From the NCBI RefSeq assembly GCF_016219575.1, contig NZ_JACRMG010000030.1, forward strand, positions 1-64,000: a stretch of DNA of 64,000 nucleotides, given 5' to 3'. This DNA comes from Bradyrhizobium sp. (GTDB lineage: Bacteria > Pseudomonadota > Alphaproteobacteria > Rhizobiales > Xanthobacteraceae). The notes under the pieces are model-generated. The model was given only the letters and a program-made list of their open reading frames with translations. It was not told the origin of the DNA and did no database searches. Made by a program: the position numbers and the translations under genes. This document shows, in pieces, positions 17,382-26,063 of the stretch; within the stretch, counting starts at the first letter, position 1; each line of letters begins with the position of its first letter.

Positions 17382-18254
17382 CTAGACCCTTTCGATGTCG
17401 CGTTCGCCGAAAAGGCCGAACGGACGGACCATCAGCACGACGATGATCATCAGGAAGCCCGCCACTTCCTTCATTCCGGAGCCGAAATAGCCGCCGGCGA
17501 GATTTTCCGTGATGCCGATCAGCAATCCGCCGATGCCCGACCCGAGCACGGCGTCGAGCCCGCCGAGAATCGTGGCCGGAAACGCCTTCAGGCCAAGCTG
17601 GAACATCGCCGGCGACAGGTCGTAGGTGATGGCGAAGAAAACGCCGGCGATACCGGCAATGACGGAAGAAGCCGCCCAGGCCGCGGCGTGAACGCGCGGC
17701 GCACTGATCCCCATCAACAGCGCGGTGCGGTCGTCGGCTGCGACCGCGCGCATGGCGACGCCGAACTTGCTGTAACGGAAGAACGCCCAGATGGCGGCCA
17801 GCAGCACCAGCAGGGTGGCGATGACGGCAATCTGCCCGGTGCGGACGCCGATGTTGCCGACGCGGACGATATCGCGCCCGAAGCCGACGTCGAGCCCGTG
17901 CGGATAGGCGTCCCAGATGAAGTTGATGGAAGAACGCAGGATGACTGCCAATCCGATGGTCACCATCACCGTGGCGAATACCGGTTCGCCCAGCATCGGC
18001 CGCATCACCACCCGCTCGATGACGAGGCCGAGCACGATCGCGGAGATGATGGCGCCGGCAGCCACGATGAACAGGTTGCCGCTGATCGTCGTCGAAATGG
18101 TCCAGGCGATATAGGCCACGATCATGGTCATCTCGCCCTGGGCGAAATTGACCAGGCCCGTCGACTTGTAGATCACGGCAAAACCCATCGCGATCAGGCC
18201 GTAGATGGCGCCGATGGCGAGGCCGGAGATCAGAAGCTGGGTGAGGTACTGCAT
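17382..18254 (-). CDS. livH: ABC transporter permease, LivH-like
   Basis: Inner-membrane permease of 290 residues. The N-terminal LISGLAIGAIYGLIAMGFAVIYKSTGLVNFAQGE is the LivH signature, and the coupling loop is FGVAMRAVAADDRTALLMGI. The start codon overlaps the end of the preceding acyl-CoA ligase gene by 1 bp, indicating tight co-expression of import and activation. Confidence 0.95.
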   Translation of the reverse strand: MQYLTQLLISGLAIGAIYGLIAMGFAVIYKSTGLVNFAQGEMTMIVAYIAWTISTTISGNLFIVAAGAIISAIVLGLVIERVVMRPMLGEPVFATVMVTIGLAVILRSSINFIWDAYPHGLDVGFGRDIVRVGNIGVRTGQIAVIATLLVLLAAIWAFFRYSKFGVAMRAVAADDRTALLMGISAPRVHAAAWAASSVIAGIAGVFFAITYDLSPAMFQLGLKAFPATILGGLDAVLGSGIGGLLIGITENLAGGYFGSGMKEVAGFLMIIVVLMVRPFGLFGERDIERV

Positions 18255-20188
18255 CAGGCCTCCGCCGGATAGATGATCGATAGCTCCCGCGCGAACTTCT
18301 TCTCGATCATGGCGCGCCGGACCTTCTGGGTAGCCGTCAGCTCGCCGTCGTCGTGATCGAGTTCCTTCTCGAGGATGGCGAAGCGGCGTATGTTCTCGAC
18401 CCGCGCAAAGCGCTTGTTGGTCTCGCCCACGATGCGCTCGACCAGCTCGTGCACCTCGGGGAGTTGCGACAGGGACTTGTAGTTGGTGTAGGCGAGTGCC
18501 TTGTCGCGGGCCCAGCGGCCGACATTGTCGTAATCGACCTGGACGATGGCGCCGAGATACTTCCTGGCCTCGCCGACCACGATGGCTTCCTTGATGAACT
18601 CGCTATCCTTCAGCGCGTTCTCGATCTCTGAGGGCGCGATGTTCTTGCCGCCGGCGGTGATGATGATCGCCTTCTTGCGGTCGATCACCGCGATCTCGCC
18701 ATTGTCGAGCACTTCGACGATGTCGCCGGTGCGGAGCCATCCACCCGGCTCGAGCGAGGCGGTGGAGGCCTTCTCGTCGAGGAAATAGCCTTTGAACACA
18801 CCCGGATTCTTCAGCAGGATCTCGCCGTCCGTGTCCTGCTTCCACTCGGTTTGCGGCATCGGCAGGCCGCAGCCGCCGAGGCGGTGATGGCTTTCGGTCT
18901 GGATGAAGGCGACGCCGCCACTCTCGGTGAGTCCATAGCCCTGCGATACCGGCCGGCCGATGATGTCGAAGAAGCGCAGCGTCTCCGGGGATATCGACGC
19001 GCCCGCGCAGAGCCGGTGCCGGCTGCGGGCAAGGCCGAGATGCCGCTGCAAGTTGCGGAACATCAGGACGTAGAGCAGGGCATAGGCAAGGGAATCGAGC
19101 CACCCGGCGCTGCCGTCCTGCCGGCGGTCCGACAGGGTCCGGCCCCAGGAGAGGCAAGCCTTGGTGAACCACTGGCGCAGCCTGCCGCTTTCGCCGAGCC
19201 GGAACAGGAATCCCTGCTGCAGCTTCTCGTAGATGCGGGGGACGCCGACGAAGAAGGTCGGCGCGATCTCGCGGATGTTGAGCGCGACCGTGTCGATCGA
19301 CTCCGCGAAGCTGACGGTGCCGCCGAGCACGAGCTGCGTCACCGCGCCGTAGCAGCGCTCGGCAACGTGGCAAAGCGGCAAATAGCTCACGGCCTCGAAC
19401 GGCTTGTCCGATATCCCGACGGTCTCGGCATAGGTCCATGCCGCGTAGATCAGGTTGCGATGGGTGAGCATCGCGCCCTTGGGCGGCCCGGTGGTGCCCG
19501 AGGTATAGACGAGGATGCAGACGTCGTCGGGAGCGCCTTGCGAAATCAGCCGGTCGAGCGTCGCCTCAGCATCTGGGTTCTCGCGCGCAAAGGCGCGGCC
19601 GCGCTCGCAGAGCTTTTCGAACGACATCAGCTCCGACTGGCGATAATGGCGCAGGCCCTTCATGTCGATGCAGACGATGGCTTCCAGCGCCGGCAGGCCG
19701 CCATTGTGGCTGATAGCATCGAGCACCTTGTCGGTCTGCTCCTGATCGCCGGTGATGACGACGCGCGAGCCGGAGTGCCGCACGATGTATTGCAACTCGA
19801 CCCATGGATTGGTCGGATAGATCCCGACCGCGACGGCGCCGATCATCTGCGTGCCGAGATCGGCGTAGAACCATTCCGGCGTGTTCTCGCCCGCGATAGC
19901 GACGCGGTCGCCGGGCTTGATGCCGAGCGACATCAGCCCCAGCGCAACGGCCCGTGCGGTCTCGAAATAGTGGCGCCAGGAATAGGGATTCCAGATGCCG
20001 AATTCCTTTTCGCGCAGCGCCAGCCCGTCGCCATGCATGTCCGCGCGCTGGCGCAGCAGTTGCGGAATGGTGATGGCTGCGTTGTGCAGGGCCGTGCGCA
20101 AGGCGGCGGCGCCGCTATCCGGGGCGGCCTTCGCCGGGTTCGCGACCGTTGGCTGCGCTGTGCGCATGGTATCGATGGCGGACATCAC
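18254..20188 (-). CDS. Long-chain-type acyl-CoA ligase (AMP-binding)
   Basis: ATP-dependent CoA ligase of 644 residues in the FadD15/long-chain acyl-CoA synthetase branch. The adenylate motif is VYTSGTTGPPKGAMLTHRN, the A5-type motif QGYGLTESGG, the hinge GEILLKNPGVFKGYF and the C-terminal IDRKKAIIITAGGKNIAPSEIE. It lies between the ATPase and permease genes of the transporter, which suggests it activates the imported acid. Confidence 0.94.
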   Translation of the reverse strand: MMSAIDTMRTAQPTVANPAKAAPDSGAAALRTALHNAAITIPQLLRQRADMHGDGLALREKEFGIWNPYSWRHYFETARAVALGLMSLGIKPGDRVAIAGENTPEWFYADLGTQMIGAVAVGIYPTNPWVELQYIVRHSGSRVVITGDQEQTDKVLDAISHNGGLPALEAIVCIDMKGLRHYRQSELMSFEKLCERGRAFARENPDAEATLDRLISQGAPDDVCILVYTSGTTGPPKGAMLTHRNLIYAAWTYAETVGISDKPFEAVSYLPLCHVAERCYGAVTQLVLGGTVSFAESIDTVALNIREIAPTFFVGVPRIYEKLQQGFLFRLGESGRLRQWFTKACLSWGRTLSDRRQDGSAGWLDSLAYALLYVLMFRNLQRHLGLARSRHRLCAGASISPETLRFFDIIGRPVSQGYGLTESGGVAFIQTESHHRLGGCGLPMPQTEWKQDTDGEILLKNPGVFKGYFLDEKASTASLEPGGWLRTGDIVEVLDNGEIAVIDRKKAIIITAGGKNIAPSEIENALKDSEFIKEAIVVGEARKYLGAIVQVDYDNVGRWARDKALAYTNYKSLSQLPEVHELVERIVGETNKRFARVENIRRFAILEKELDHDDGELTATQKVRRAMIEKKFARELSIIYPAEA

Positions 20189-20985
20189 GCGCTCGCCTTG
20201 GCTGGATGGGCGCGCTGGCTGCCGAGATAGGCTTCCGTCACCGCCGGGTCGCGCCGCACTTCGGCGGGCGTGCCTTCGGCGATCTTGCGGCCAAAATTCA
20301 GCACGTGCACGCGGTCGGAAATATCCATGACGATCCGCATCTCGTGCTCGATCATCAGCACGGTGATGCCGAGCTCGTCGCGGATATCCAGCACGAAGCG
20401 GGCGATGTCCTCGGTTTCCTCCTGGTTCATGCCCGAAACCATCTCGTCGAGCAGCAGCAGTTTCGGCTCGCAGGCGAGTGCGCGCGCGAGCTCCACGCGC
20501 TTTTGCTGGCCATAGGAAAGGGTGCCGACGATGGCGTCGCGGACATGCTCGATCTCGAGAAACTCGATGATGTGCTCGACCCGCTGCCTCGCCTCGATCT
20601 CCTCGCGTCTGGTGCGGCCGAGGAACAGCACGGCGTCCAGCACGCCCGAGCGCAGATGGGTGTGGCGGCCGGTCAGGATGTTCTCGACCACGGTGCCGTG
20701 CTTGAACAGCGCAAGGTTCTGGAAGGTGCGGCCGATCCCGAGCGCGGCAAAGCGCCAGGGCGACACGGTCGCAAGATCGATGCCGTCGAAGACGATCCGC
20801 CCGCCGCTCGGCCGCAGCACGCCGGAGATCATGTTGAACAGGGTAGTCTTGCCGGCGCCGTTGGGGCCGATCACGCTGCAGATCTCGCCAGGCGTCACGG
20901 TCAGGCTGACGTCGGCAACGGCCTGCAGGCCGCCGAAGCGCTTGCTGAGGTTTTCGGCTGTGAGGAGGGAGGTCACGACAGCCAC
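20185..20985 (-). CDS. livG: ABC transporter ATP-binding protein, LivG-like
   Basis: ATPase of 266 residues: Walker A GPNGAGKTT, signature LSYGQQKRVELARAL, Walker B KLLLLDEMVSGMN, followed by the LivG-specific MIEHEMRIVMDISDRV. Overlaps the ligase by 4 bp downstream and the LivF-like gene by 13 bp upstream. Confidence 0.95.
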   Translation of the reverse strand: MAVVTSLLTAENLSKRFGGLQAVADVSLTVTPGEICSVIGPNGAGKTTLFNMISGVLRPSGGRIVFDGIDLATVSPWRFAALGIGRTFQNLALFKHGTVVENILTGRHTHLRSGVLDAVLFLGRTRREEIEARQRVEHIIEFLEIEHVRDAIVGTLSYGQQKRVELARALACEPKLLLLDEMVSGMNQEETEDIARFVLDIRDELGITVLMIEHEMRIVMDISDRVHVLNFGRKIAEGTPAEVRRDPAVTEAYLGSQRAHPAKASA

Positions 20986-21821
20986 CTCTTGCGCCGCTTG
21001 TAATGCTTGACGTCGCGCAGGCTCTTGCGGCCGGAAGAGGAGACGCCGAGGTAGAACTCCCGCACGTCCTCGTTGGCGGCGAGCTTCCTGGCCGTGCCGT
21101 CGAGCACGACGCGGCCGGTCTCCAGGATATAGCCGTAGTCGGCGATATCGAGGGCGCGCTGCGCGTTCTGCTCCACCAGCAGCACCGTCATTTTCATTTC
21201 GTCGCGCAGCCTGACGATCACTTCATAGATGCGGTCGATGATGAGGGGCGCGAGGCCGAGCGACGGCTCGTCGAGCGCGAGGAGCACCGGATCGGTCATC
21301 AGCGCGCGGCCGATGGCGAGCATCTGTTGTTCGCCTCCGGACATGTAGCCCGCGATCTGGTCGCGCCGCTCGAACAGGCGGGGGAACAGCGCAAACACCT
21401 TGTCGCGGCGCTCGCGCGCCTCGGCCTTGGTCCTCGTGTAGCCGCCCATCTGCAGGTTTTCATCGATGGTGAGCGCGGGAAAGACACGCCGGCCCTCGGG
21501 CACCTGCACGATGCCGCGGCGGACGAGTTCGTCCGGAGCAAGGCGATGCACTTCCTGGTCGCGGAAGCGGATCGAGCCGTTCTCGACCTCGCCCTCTTCG
21601 GTATGGAGGATGCCGGACATCGCCTTGAGCAGCGTCGATTTGCCGGCGCCATTGGAGCCGAGCAGCGCGACGATGCTGCCCTCCGGGACCGCGATGCTGA
21701 CGTCGCGAATCGCCTCGATCGCATTGTCATAGACGATGCGGATGTTGCGGAACTCGAGCAGGCGGGCGTCCTCCGCCCTGGTATGGCTGCCCACCGTCTC
21801 CGCTTGCGTCGTCATCGCCAT
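20973..21821 (-). CDS. livF: ABC transporter ATP-binding protein, LivF-like
   Basis: ATPase of 282 residues: Walker A GSNGAGKST, MSGGEQQMLAIGRALM signature, Walker B VLLALDEPSLGLAPLI and VLLVEQNAQRALDIADYGYIL, typical of LivF. The start is set at 21821 (MAMTTQAETV); an upstream frame extension overlaps the oxidoreductase and is not needed. The C-terminus carries a Lys/Arg-rich tail (HYKRRKRW). Confidence 0.93.
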   Translation of the reverse strand: MAMTTQAETVGSHTRAEDARLLEFRNIRIVYDNAIEAIRDVSIAVPEGSIVALLGSNGAGKSTLLKAMSGILHTEEGEVENGSIRFRDQEVHRLAPDELVRRGIVQVPEGRRVFPALTIDENLQMGGYTRTKAEARERRDKVFALFPRLFERRDQIAGYMSGGEQQMLAIGRALMTDPVLLALDEPSLGLAPLIIDRIYEVIVRLRDEMKMTVLLVEQNAQRALDIADYGYILETGRVVLDGTARKLAANEDVREFYLGVSSSGRKSLRDVKHYKRRKRWLS

Positions 21822-21832
21822 CGGCAAGACTC

Positions 21833-23137
21833 TCAGCCGGCCAGCGGCACGCGCCGCTGGCTGAGGATCGCGTCGGTGACGAGCTTGGCCGTCTCGGCGC
21901 AGGCCTGCGTGCCGCCGTTCCCGTATTGCTTGACGGCATCGCCGACGCACCACAGCCCCTCGATGCCGGTCTCGCGCGGCAGGTCGTAACCGGCGCAGCT
22001 TCGTTGCGCCGGCCAGTCGTCGCGCATCACGCGGATGGAGAGAATTTTCGCCTGGCCGAAATTGGGGAACTGCTCGCGCAAGTCCTCCAGCGCGAGCGCC
22101 ACTTCGGCGTCGGAATCGAAGTCGCCGAGCGCGGGCACCGGAACGGCGTAGGCGACGTAGAGATTCCAGCCCGGGGGCGCCAGCTCCGGGCAACTCGCCG
22201 AGAGGTTGGCCATGTTGCAAAGCCGCCGCGTCTTGCCGAAGGTGACGATCCCGGGATGGGAGATCAGCGGCTCGCGAGTTGCGATGTTGATGACGATGTT
22301 GGCGGCCGGGCGCAGGTCGCGCCGCACCTGTTCGACATAGGCGGGCGGGAAGGCGGCCTCGCCGCCGAGCGCGACCGTGGCTTTGGGGCCGGCATTGCTG
22401 ATGACGAGATCGGTATCGATCCTGAACTCCTGCCCGTCGCGCAACACGGTGACGCCTTCAACGCGGCCGCCGGCGCTGTGGATCTTCACCGCAGGCGTCG
22501 CGAGCCAGATGTCGCCATTGCGCCTGACGACCGAAGCCAGCGAATTCCAGACTCCGATCGTGCCCTCGGGGCAGAAGCCGAAGCGCTTGAACGCGCCCTT
22601 GCCGGTGAAATAGGTCAGGAATGCGCGGGCCGGCAGCTCGTTGGCATTGCAGGCAAAGATCGCTGCGCAGAGATTGCGGAACAGCGCATGGACCGTGGCG
22701 TTGCTGGTATAGGCCTTGAGCCAGTCCTCGGTCGATTGCCGGCCGTCCGGCAGGTTCCCGGAACGGGCGTCGGCGAATTTTTCCAGGATGCGGGCGGCCT
22801 GTTTGGTCAGTTGGCCGAGCAGCAGCGACCAGCCGCCGCGGCCGACATCCACCAGCTTGCCGTCGATGAAGAATGAGCTCGCCGGCTCCGGCGCCCGGAT
22901 ATTGAGCGGCGCGCCGACGGTATGAAAGGTTTCCTCGAACACACCGCCGTATTCGATCGCGATCGCGCCGATATTGACCTTGAAGCCGTCGATTTCCTCG
23001 GTGGAGGCGCGGCCGCCGATGCGGTTCTTGTCGTCGACGACGAGCGTATGAAGTCCGGCATGGGCCAGCCGCGCCGCGGCACAAAGCCCGCCGGCGCCGG
23101 CACCGATTACGACAGCATCCACCCGTGGCTGGCTCAC
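21833..23137 (-). CDS. FAD-dependent oxidoreductase, phytoene-desaturase-like
   Basis: A 434-residue amine-oxidase/phytoene-dehydrogenase-fold protein. The N-terminal dinucleotide motif AVVIGAGAGGLCAAARLA is followed by IGGRASTEEIDGF, and the C-terminal FAD motif is GIEGLWCVGDAVKQYGNGGTQACAETA. It is the promoter-proximal gene of the eight-gene minus operon and lies directly behind the putative TetR operator. Its substrate is not obvious; oxidation or isomerisation of an alicyclic ring would suit the dioxygenase/acyl-CoA context. Confidence 0.88.
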   Translation of the reverse strand: MSQPRVDAVVIGAGAGGLCAAARLAHAGLHTLVVDDKNRIGGRASTEEIDGFKVNIGAIAIEYGGVFEETFHTVGAPLNIRAPEPASSFFIDGKLVDVGRGGWSLLLGQLTKQAARILEKFADARSGNLPDGRQSTEDWLKAYTSNATVHALFRNLCAAIFACNANELPARAFLTYFTGKGAFKRFGFCPEGTIGVWNSLASVVRRNGDIWLATPAVKIHSAGGRVEGVTVLRDGQEFRIDTDLVISNAGPKATVALGGEAAFPPAYVEQVRRDLRPAANIVINIATREPLISHPGIVTFGKTRRLCNMANLSASCPELAPPGWNLYVAYAVPVPALGDFDSDAEVALALEDLREQFPNFGQAKILSIRVMRDDWPAQRSCAGYDLPRETGIEGLWCVGDAVKQYGNGGTQACAETAKLVTDAILSQRRVPLAG

Positions 23138-23210
23138 AGCGTTTTCCTCCCCGAGAGCGCGGCCGCCGGTTTGTCCCGGCGTGTCCGGCTTGTCTGACGG
23201 AGAGGGATCA

Positions 23211-23236
23211 TATTATAATCCGACCGGCCGTTCAAA
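23211..23236 (-). promoter_or_regulatory. Putative TetR operator, copy 2
   Basis: Read on the minus strand, GAACGGCCGGTCGGATTATAAT matches the plus-strand site at 8872-8893 almost base for base. It overlaps a TATAAT at 23212-23217 (minus strand), a candidate -10 box for the operon starting at 23137, and sits in the divergent gap with the TetR gene. Confidence 0.6.
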
Positions 23237-23375
23237 TAATTTTTTCGAGGTCGATGCCGGTCGGGTCGATCCCGTTGCGGGGAGGTCAACCGGGGCCGGG
23301 ATTGGGGCGGTATGATAATGAAGGTGCAGCAGGGGATTCGGGTGCCGCGGCGGCAACCGATCAGGAGAGGCTCGC

Positions 23376-24005
23376 ATGGCGCGAACGCGCTCTGAACATT
23401 ACGACGACATCCAGCGCGGCATCCTGAACGCGGCCTGTGCGCTGTTTGCGCAGCTGGGCTATATGCGCGCCTCGATCGCGGACCTGGCGGAGGCCTGCCA
23501 GATCTCGCGCGGGGCGCTCTACCACTATTTCGATTCCAAGGAAGCGATCCTGTTTGCGATCCTCGATGCGCATGTCCGCCAGATGATCGCCGACGTCGAA
23601 GCCACGATGGCGCGCCAGTCGACCAGCCTCGATCGCTTCCGCGCCGCGATCCGCGCCATCGTCGAGCTGAACGCGCGTTCCTCGAACGAGCAGCGCCTGA
23701 TCCTGAACGATCTTTCCTTCCTCGCCGAAGCCGAGCAGAAGGCCTTGAAGGCCCTGCAGCGTCAGCTTGTTGACACCATCTCGGACCTGCTGATCCGGCT
23801 CGACACCGAGGGCAAGATCGTCAAGCGCTCGAAGAAGGTCTACACCATGATGCTGTTCGGCATGCTCAACTTCAGCCACACCTGGTACGACCCCAAGGGC
23901 GATATCGAGCCGAAGGAGTTTGCCGACATGGTGGTCGACCTGTTCCTGTACGGCTTCGCAGCGCCTGCTGCAAAGGGAACGGTGTCCCGCAGGCAGCACG
24001 CCTGA
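23376..24005 (+). CDS. TetR family transcriptional regulator
   Basis: A 209-residue repressor. The helix-turn-helix is at residues about 8-55 (YDDIQRGILNAACALFAQLGY, then IADLAEACQISRGALYHYFDSKEAIL), with a C-terminal ligand domain (residues 70-195) of the TetR_C_17/KstR2-like type. Divergent from the oxidoreductase/transporter operon; the two operators described at 8870 and 23211 are its most likely targets. A CoA-thioester effector would be typical for regulators in this context, but that is inference. Confidence 0.93.
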   Translation: MARTRSEHYDDIQRGILNAACALFAQLGYMRASIADLAEACQISRGALYHYFDSKEAILFAILDAHVRQMIADVEATMARQSTSLDRFRAAIRAIVELNARSSNEQRLILNDLSFLAEAEQKALKALQRQLVDTISDLLIRLDTEGKIVKRSKKVYTMMLFGMLNFSHTWYDPKGDIEPKEFADMVVDLFLYGFAAPAAKGTVSRRQHA

Positions 24006-24020
24006 AACGGCGAACCTGCG

Positions 24021-26048
24021 TCAGCTCGCTCCTGTCGCCCGTTCCGGCTGTTTCCGAGTCAATTCGGGTTCGATGACCGCAACCACGGCATTGCGATCGA
24101 CGGTATCGCCGGCGTCGAAGTGCACCGCCGTGACGATGCCGTCGACCTTGCTGGTAATCCGCAACTCCATCTTCATCGACTCCATGACGATGGCGGCATC
24201 GCCCGCCTTGATACGATCGCCGCGGGCAACATTAACCTTCAACACGACGCCCGTCAGCGGGGCTCGCAGCTCCCCGCTCGCTTCGGGTGCCGCGCTGATA
24301 TGTTTCAAATAGGTGATTGCCGTCATCGTGTGGACACCGCGCGGGTTCCGCACGAAGATGACATTGTCTTTCCGCCAAATGCGCACGATTTCGCGGCGCG
24401 TGCCCATGCTGGCGATGAACTTGTCGTCCGGAAGCGCTGCAAGCCGGACGGGGATTTTGACGTCGTTTACGCCGACCAGCATTGAGCCGTCAGGTTTCAA
24501 GGGAGCGAACCGGATCTCGGCGCTGTTCCCTGCGCTTTCGAGGTGCAAGACCGGAATCGGCGACATTCCTTCATCGTCAGTGCCCATTTGCCAGCCGGTC
24601 ATCCCGACCGATTGCCACGGGTTGTCCGGTGAAGGCTGCCGCTGGCGCATCATCCAGAAGTACGCTCCCAGGGCCAGCGCTTCGGGATCCGCTGCATCGG
24701 CGCGTTGCAGGAGAGTGTCGAGCTGTTCGTCGATCAGGCGCGTATGAAATGTCGCCGCCCGCGTTGCGGGCAGGCCGAGCAGGCGTACGAGGAATTCGCG
24801 GTTGGTCGTGACGCCGAGGATCGACGTTTCGTTGAGCGCGCGGCCGAGCAGGTCGAGCGCCTGATCGCGGGTTTCCGCGTGGGCGATCAGCTTGGCAAGC
24901 ATCGGGTCGTAATAGGGCGTGACGGTCGAACCGCTTTCGATGCCGGTTTCGACACGGACGCCGTCAGGCGGAAAGCCCGCATACGCGATCTCGCCGGTGC
25001 ACGGCATGAAAGCCTGGTCCGGATCCTCGGCGCAGATGCGGGCTTCGACCGCATGTCCGGCGCAGACGACGTCATCTTGCGCAAACGGAAAGCCCTGGCC
25101 CGCGGCGATGCGCAGCATGATTTCCACGATGTCGATGCCGGTCACCATTTCGGTCACGGGATGCTCGACCTGGAGCCGGGGGTTCACCTCGAGGAAATAG
25201 TAGTCGCCGCCGCTGACGATGAATTCGACAGTGCCGACCCCGCGGTAATTGAGGCGATGCCCGAGCCGGACGGCGTCTTGCAGCATCCGTTCGCGCAGTT
25301 CCGAAGAAAGGTTGGCCGCGGGGGCTTCCTCGATCAGCTTCTGGTGACGGCGCTGCAGCGAACATTCCCGCTCGAACAGGTGAATGACGTTGCCGTTGCC
25401 GTCGCCGGCGATCTGCACCTCGATGTGCCGGCCCTGCTGCACCAGTTTTTCGACGATCAGGCCTGCATCTCCGAAGGCGTTCTTCGCCTCGCGCATCGCA
25501 GATTCGATTCCCTCCTGCAACCTCTCGAGCGACGTAATGGACCGCATGCCTTTGCCGCCGCCGCCGGCGGCGGCCTTCAGCATCGCGGGCAGTCCGAGCT
25601 GGCGGACCGTCCGTTCGATCTCCCTGGGGTCTTCGCTCGGCGTGTCGCTGCCGGGTATGGTGGGAATGCCGGTCGCAACGGCTTCGCGCTTGGCGGACGC
25701 CTTGTCGCCGAGGCGCTCGATCGTCTCCGCCGTGGGTCCGATGAAGGCAAGGCCCGCGGCCTCGACCGCGCGCGCGAAGGCGGCATTCTCGGCCAGGAAG
25801 CCGAAACCCGGATGAATGGCTTCGGCGCCGACTGCTCTCGCGGCGGCAATGATGGCGTCAATCCGCAGATAGCTCTCGGAAGCCGCCGCGCCGCCGATCT
25901 CGATGGACTCGCCGATCGTCTTGACGTGCAGCGCGTCCGCATCCGCCGTGGAATGAACGCCCGCCACCGCGATGCCGAGGCGGCGGCAGGTGCGGGCGAT
26001 CCTGCATGCGATCTCGCCGCGGTTGGCGATCAGTATTTTCCTGAACAT
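24021..26048 (-). CDS. Acyl-CoA carboxylase, biotin-containing alpha subunit
   Basis: A 675-residue fusion of biotin carboxylase (residues 1-450; MFRKILIANRGEIACRIARTC, GGGGKGMRSI, EVNPRLQVEHPVTEMVTG), a linker region and a C-terminal biotin-carboxyl-carrier domain with the biotinyl-lysine motif ESMKMELR near residue 635. It forms a pair with the carboxyltransferase gene 15 bp upstream. Candidate substrates by family are methylcrotonoyl-, geranyl- or propionyl-CoA; sequence alone does not decide. It ends convergent with the TetR gene. Confidence 0.94.
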   Translation of the reverse strand: MFRKILIANRGEIACRIARTCRRLGIAVAGVHSTADADALHVKTIGESIEIGGAAASESYLRIDAIIAAARAVGAEAIHPGFGFLAENAAFARAVEAAGLAFIGPTAETIERLGDKASAKREAVATGIPTIPGSDTPSEDPREIERTVRQLGLPAMLKAAAGGGGKGMRSITSLERLQEGIESAMREAKNAFGDAGLIVEKLVQQGRHIEVQIAGDGNGNVIHLFERECSLQRRHQKLIEEAPAANLSSELRERMLQDAVRLGHRLNYRGVGTVEFIVSGGDYYFLEVNPRLQVEHPVTEMVTGIDIVEIMLRIAAGQGFPFAQDDVVCAGHAVEARICAEDPDQAFMPCTGEIAYAGFPPDGVRVETGIESGSTVTPYYDPMLAKLIAHAETRDQALDLLGRALNETSILGVTTNREFLVRLLGLPATRAATFHTRLIDEQLDTLLQRADAADPEALALGAYFWMMRQRQPSPDNPWQSVGMTGWQMGTDDEGMSPIPVLHLESAGNSAEIRFAPLKPDGSMLVGVNDVKIPVRLAALPDDKFIASMGTRREIVRIWRKDNVIFVRNPRGVHTMTAITYLKHISAAPEASGELRAPLTGVVLKVNVARGDRIKAGDAAIVMESMKMELRITSKVDGIVTAVHFDAGDTVDRNAVVAVIEPELTRKQPERATGAS

Positions 26049-26063
26049 GGTTCGACCCCGCGC

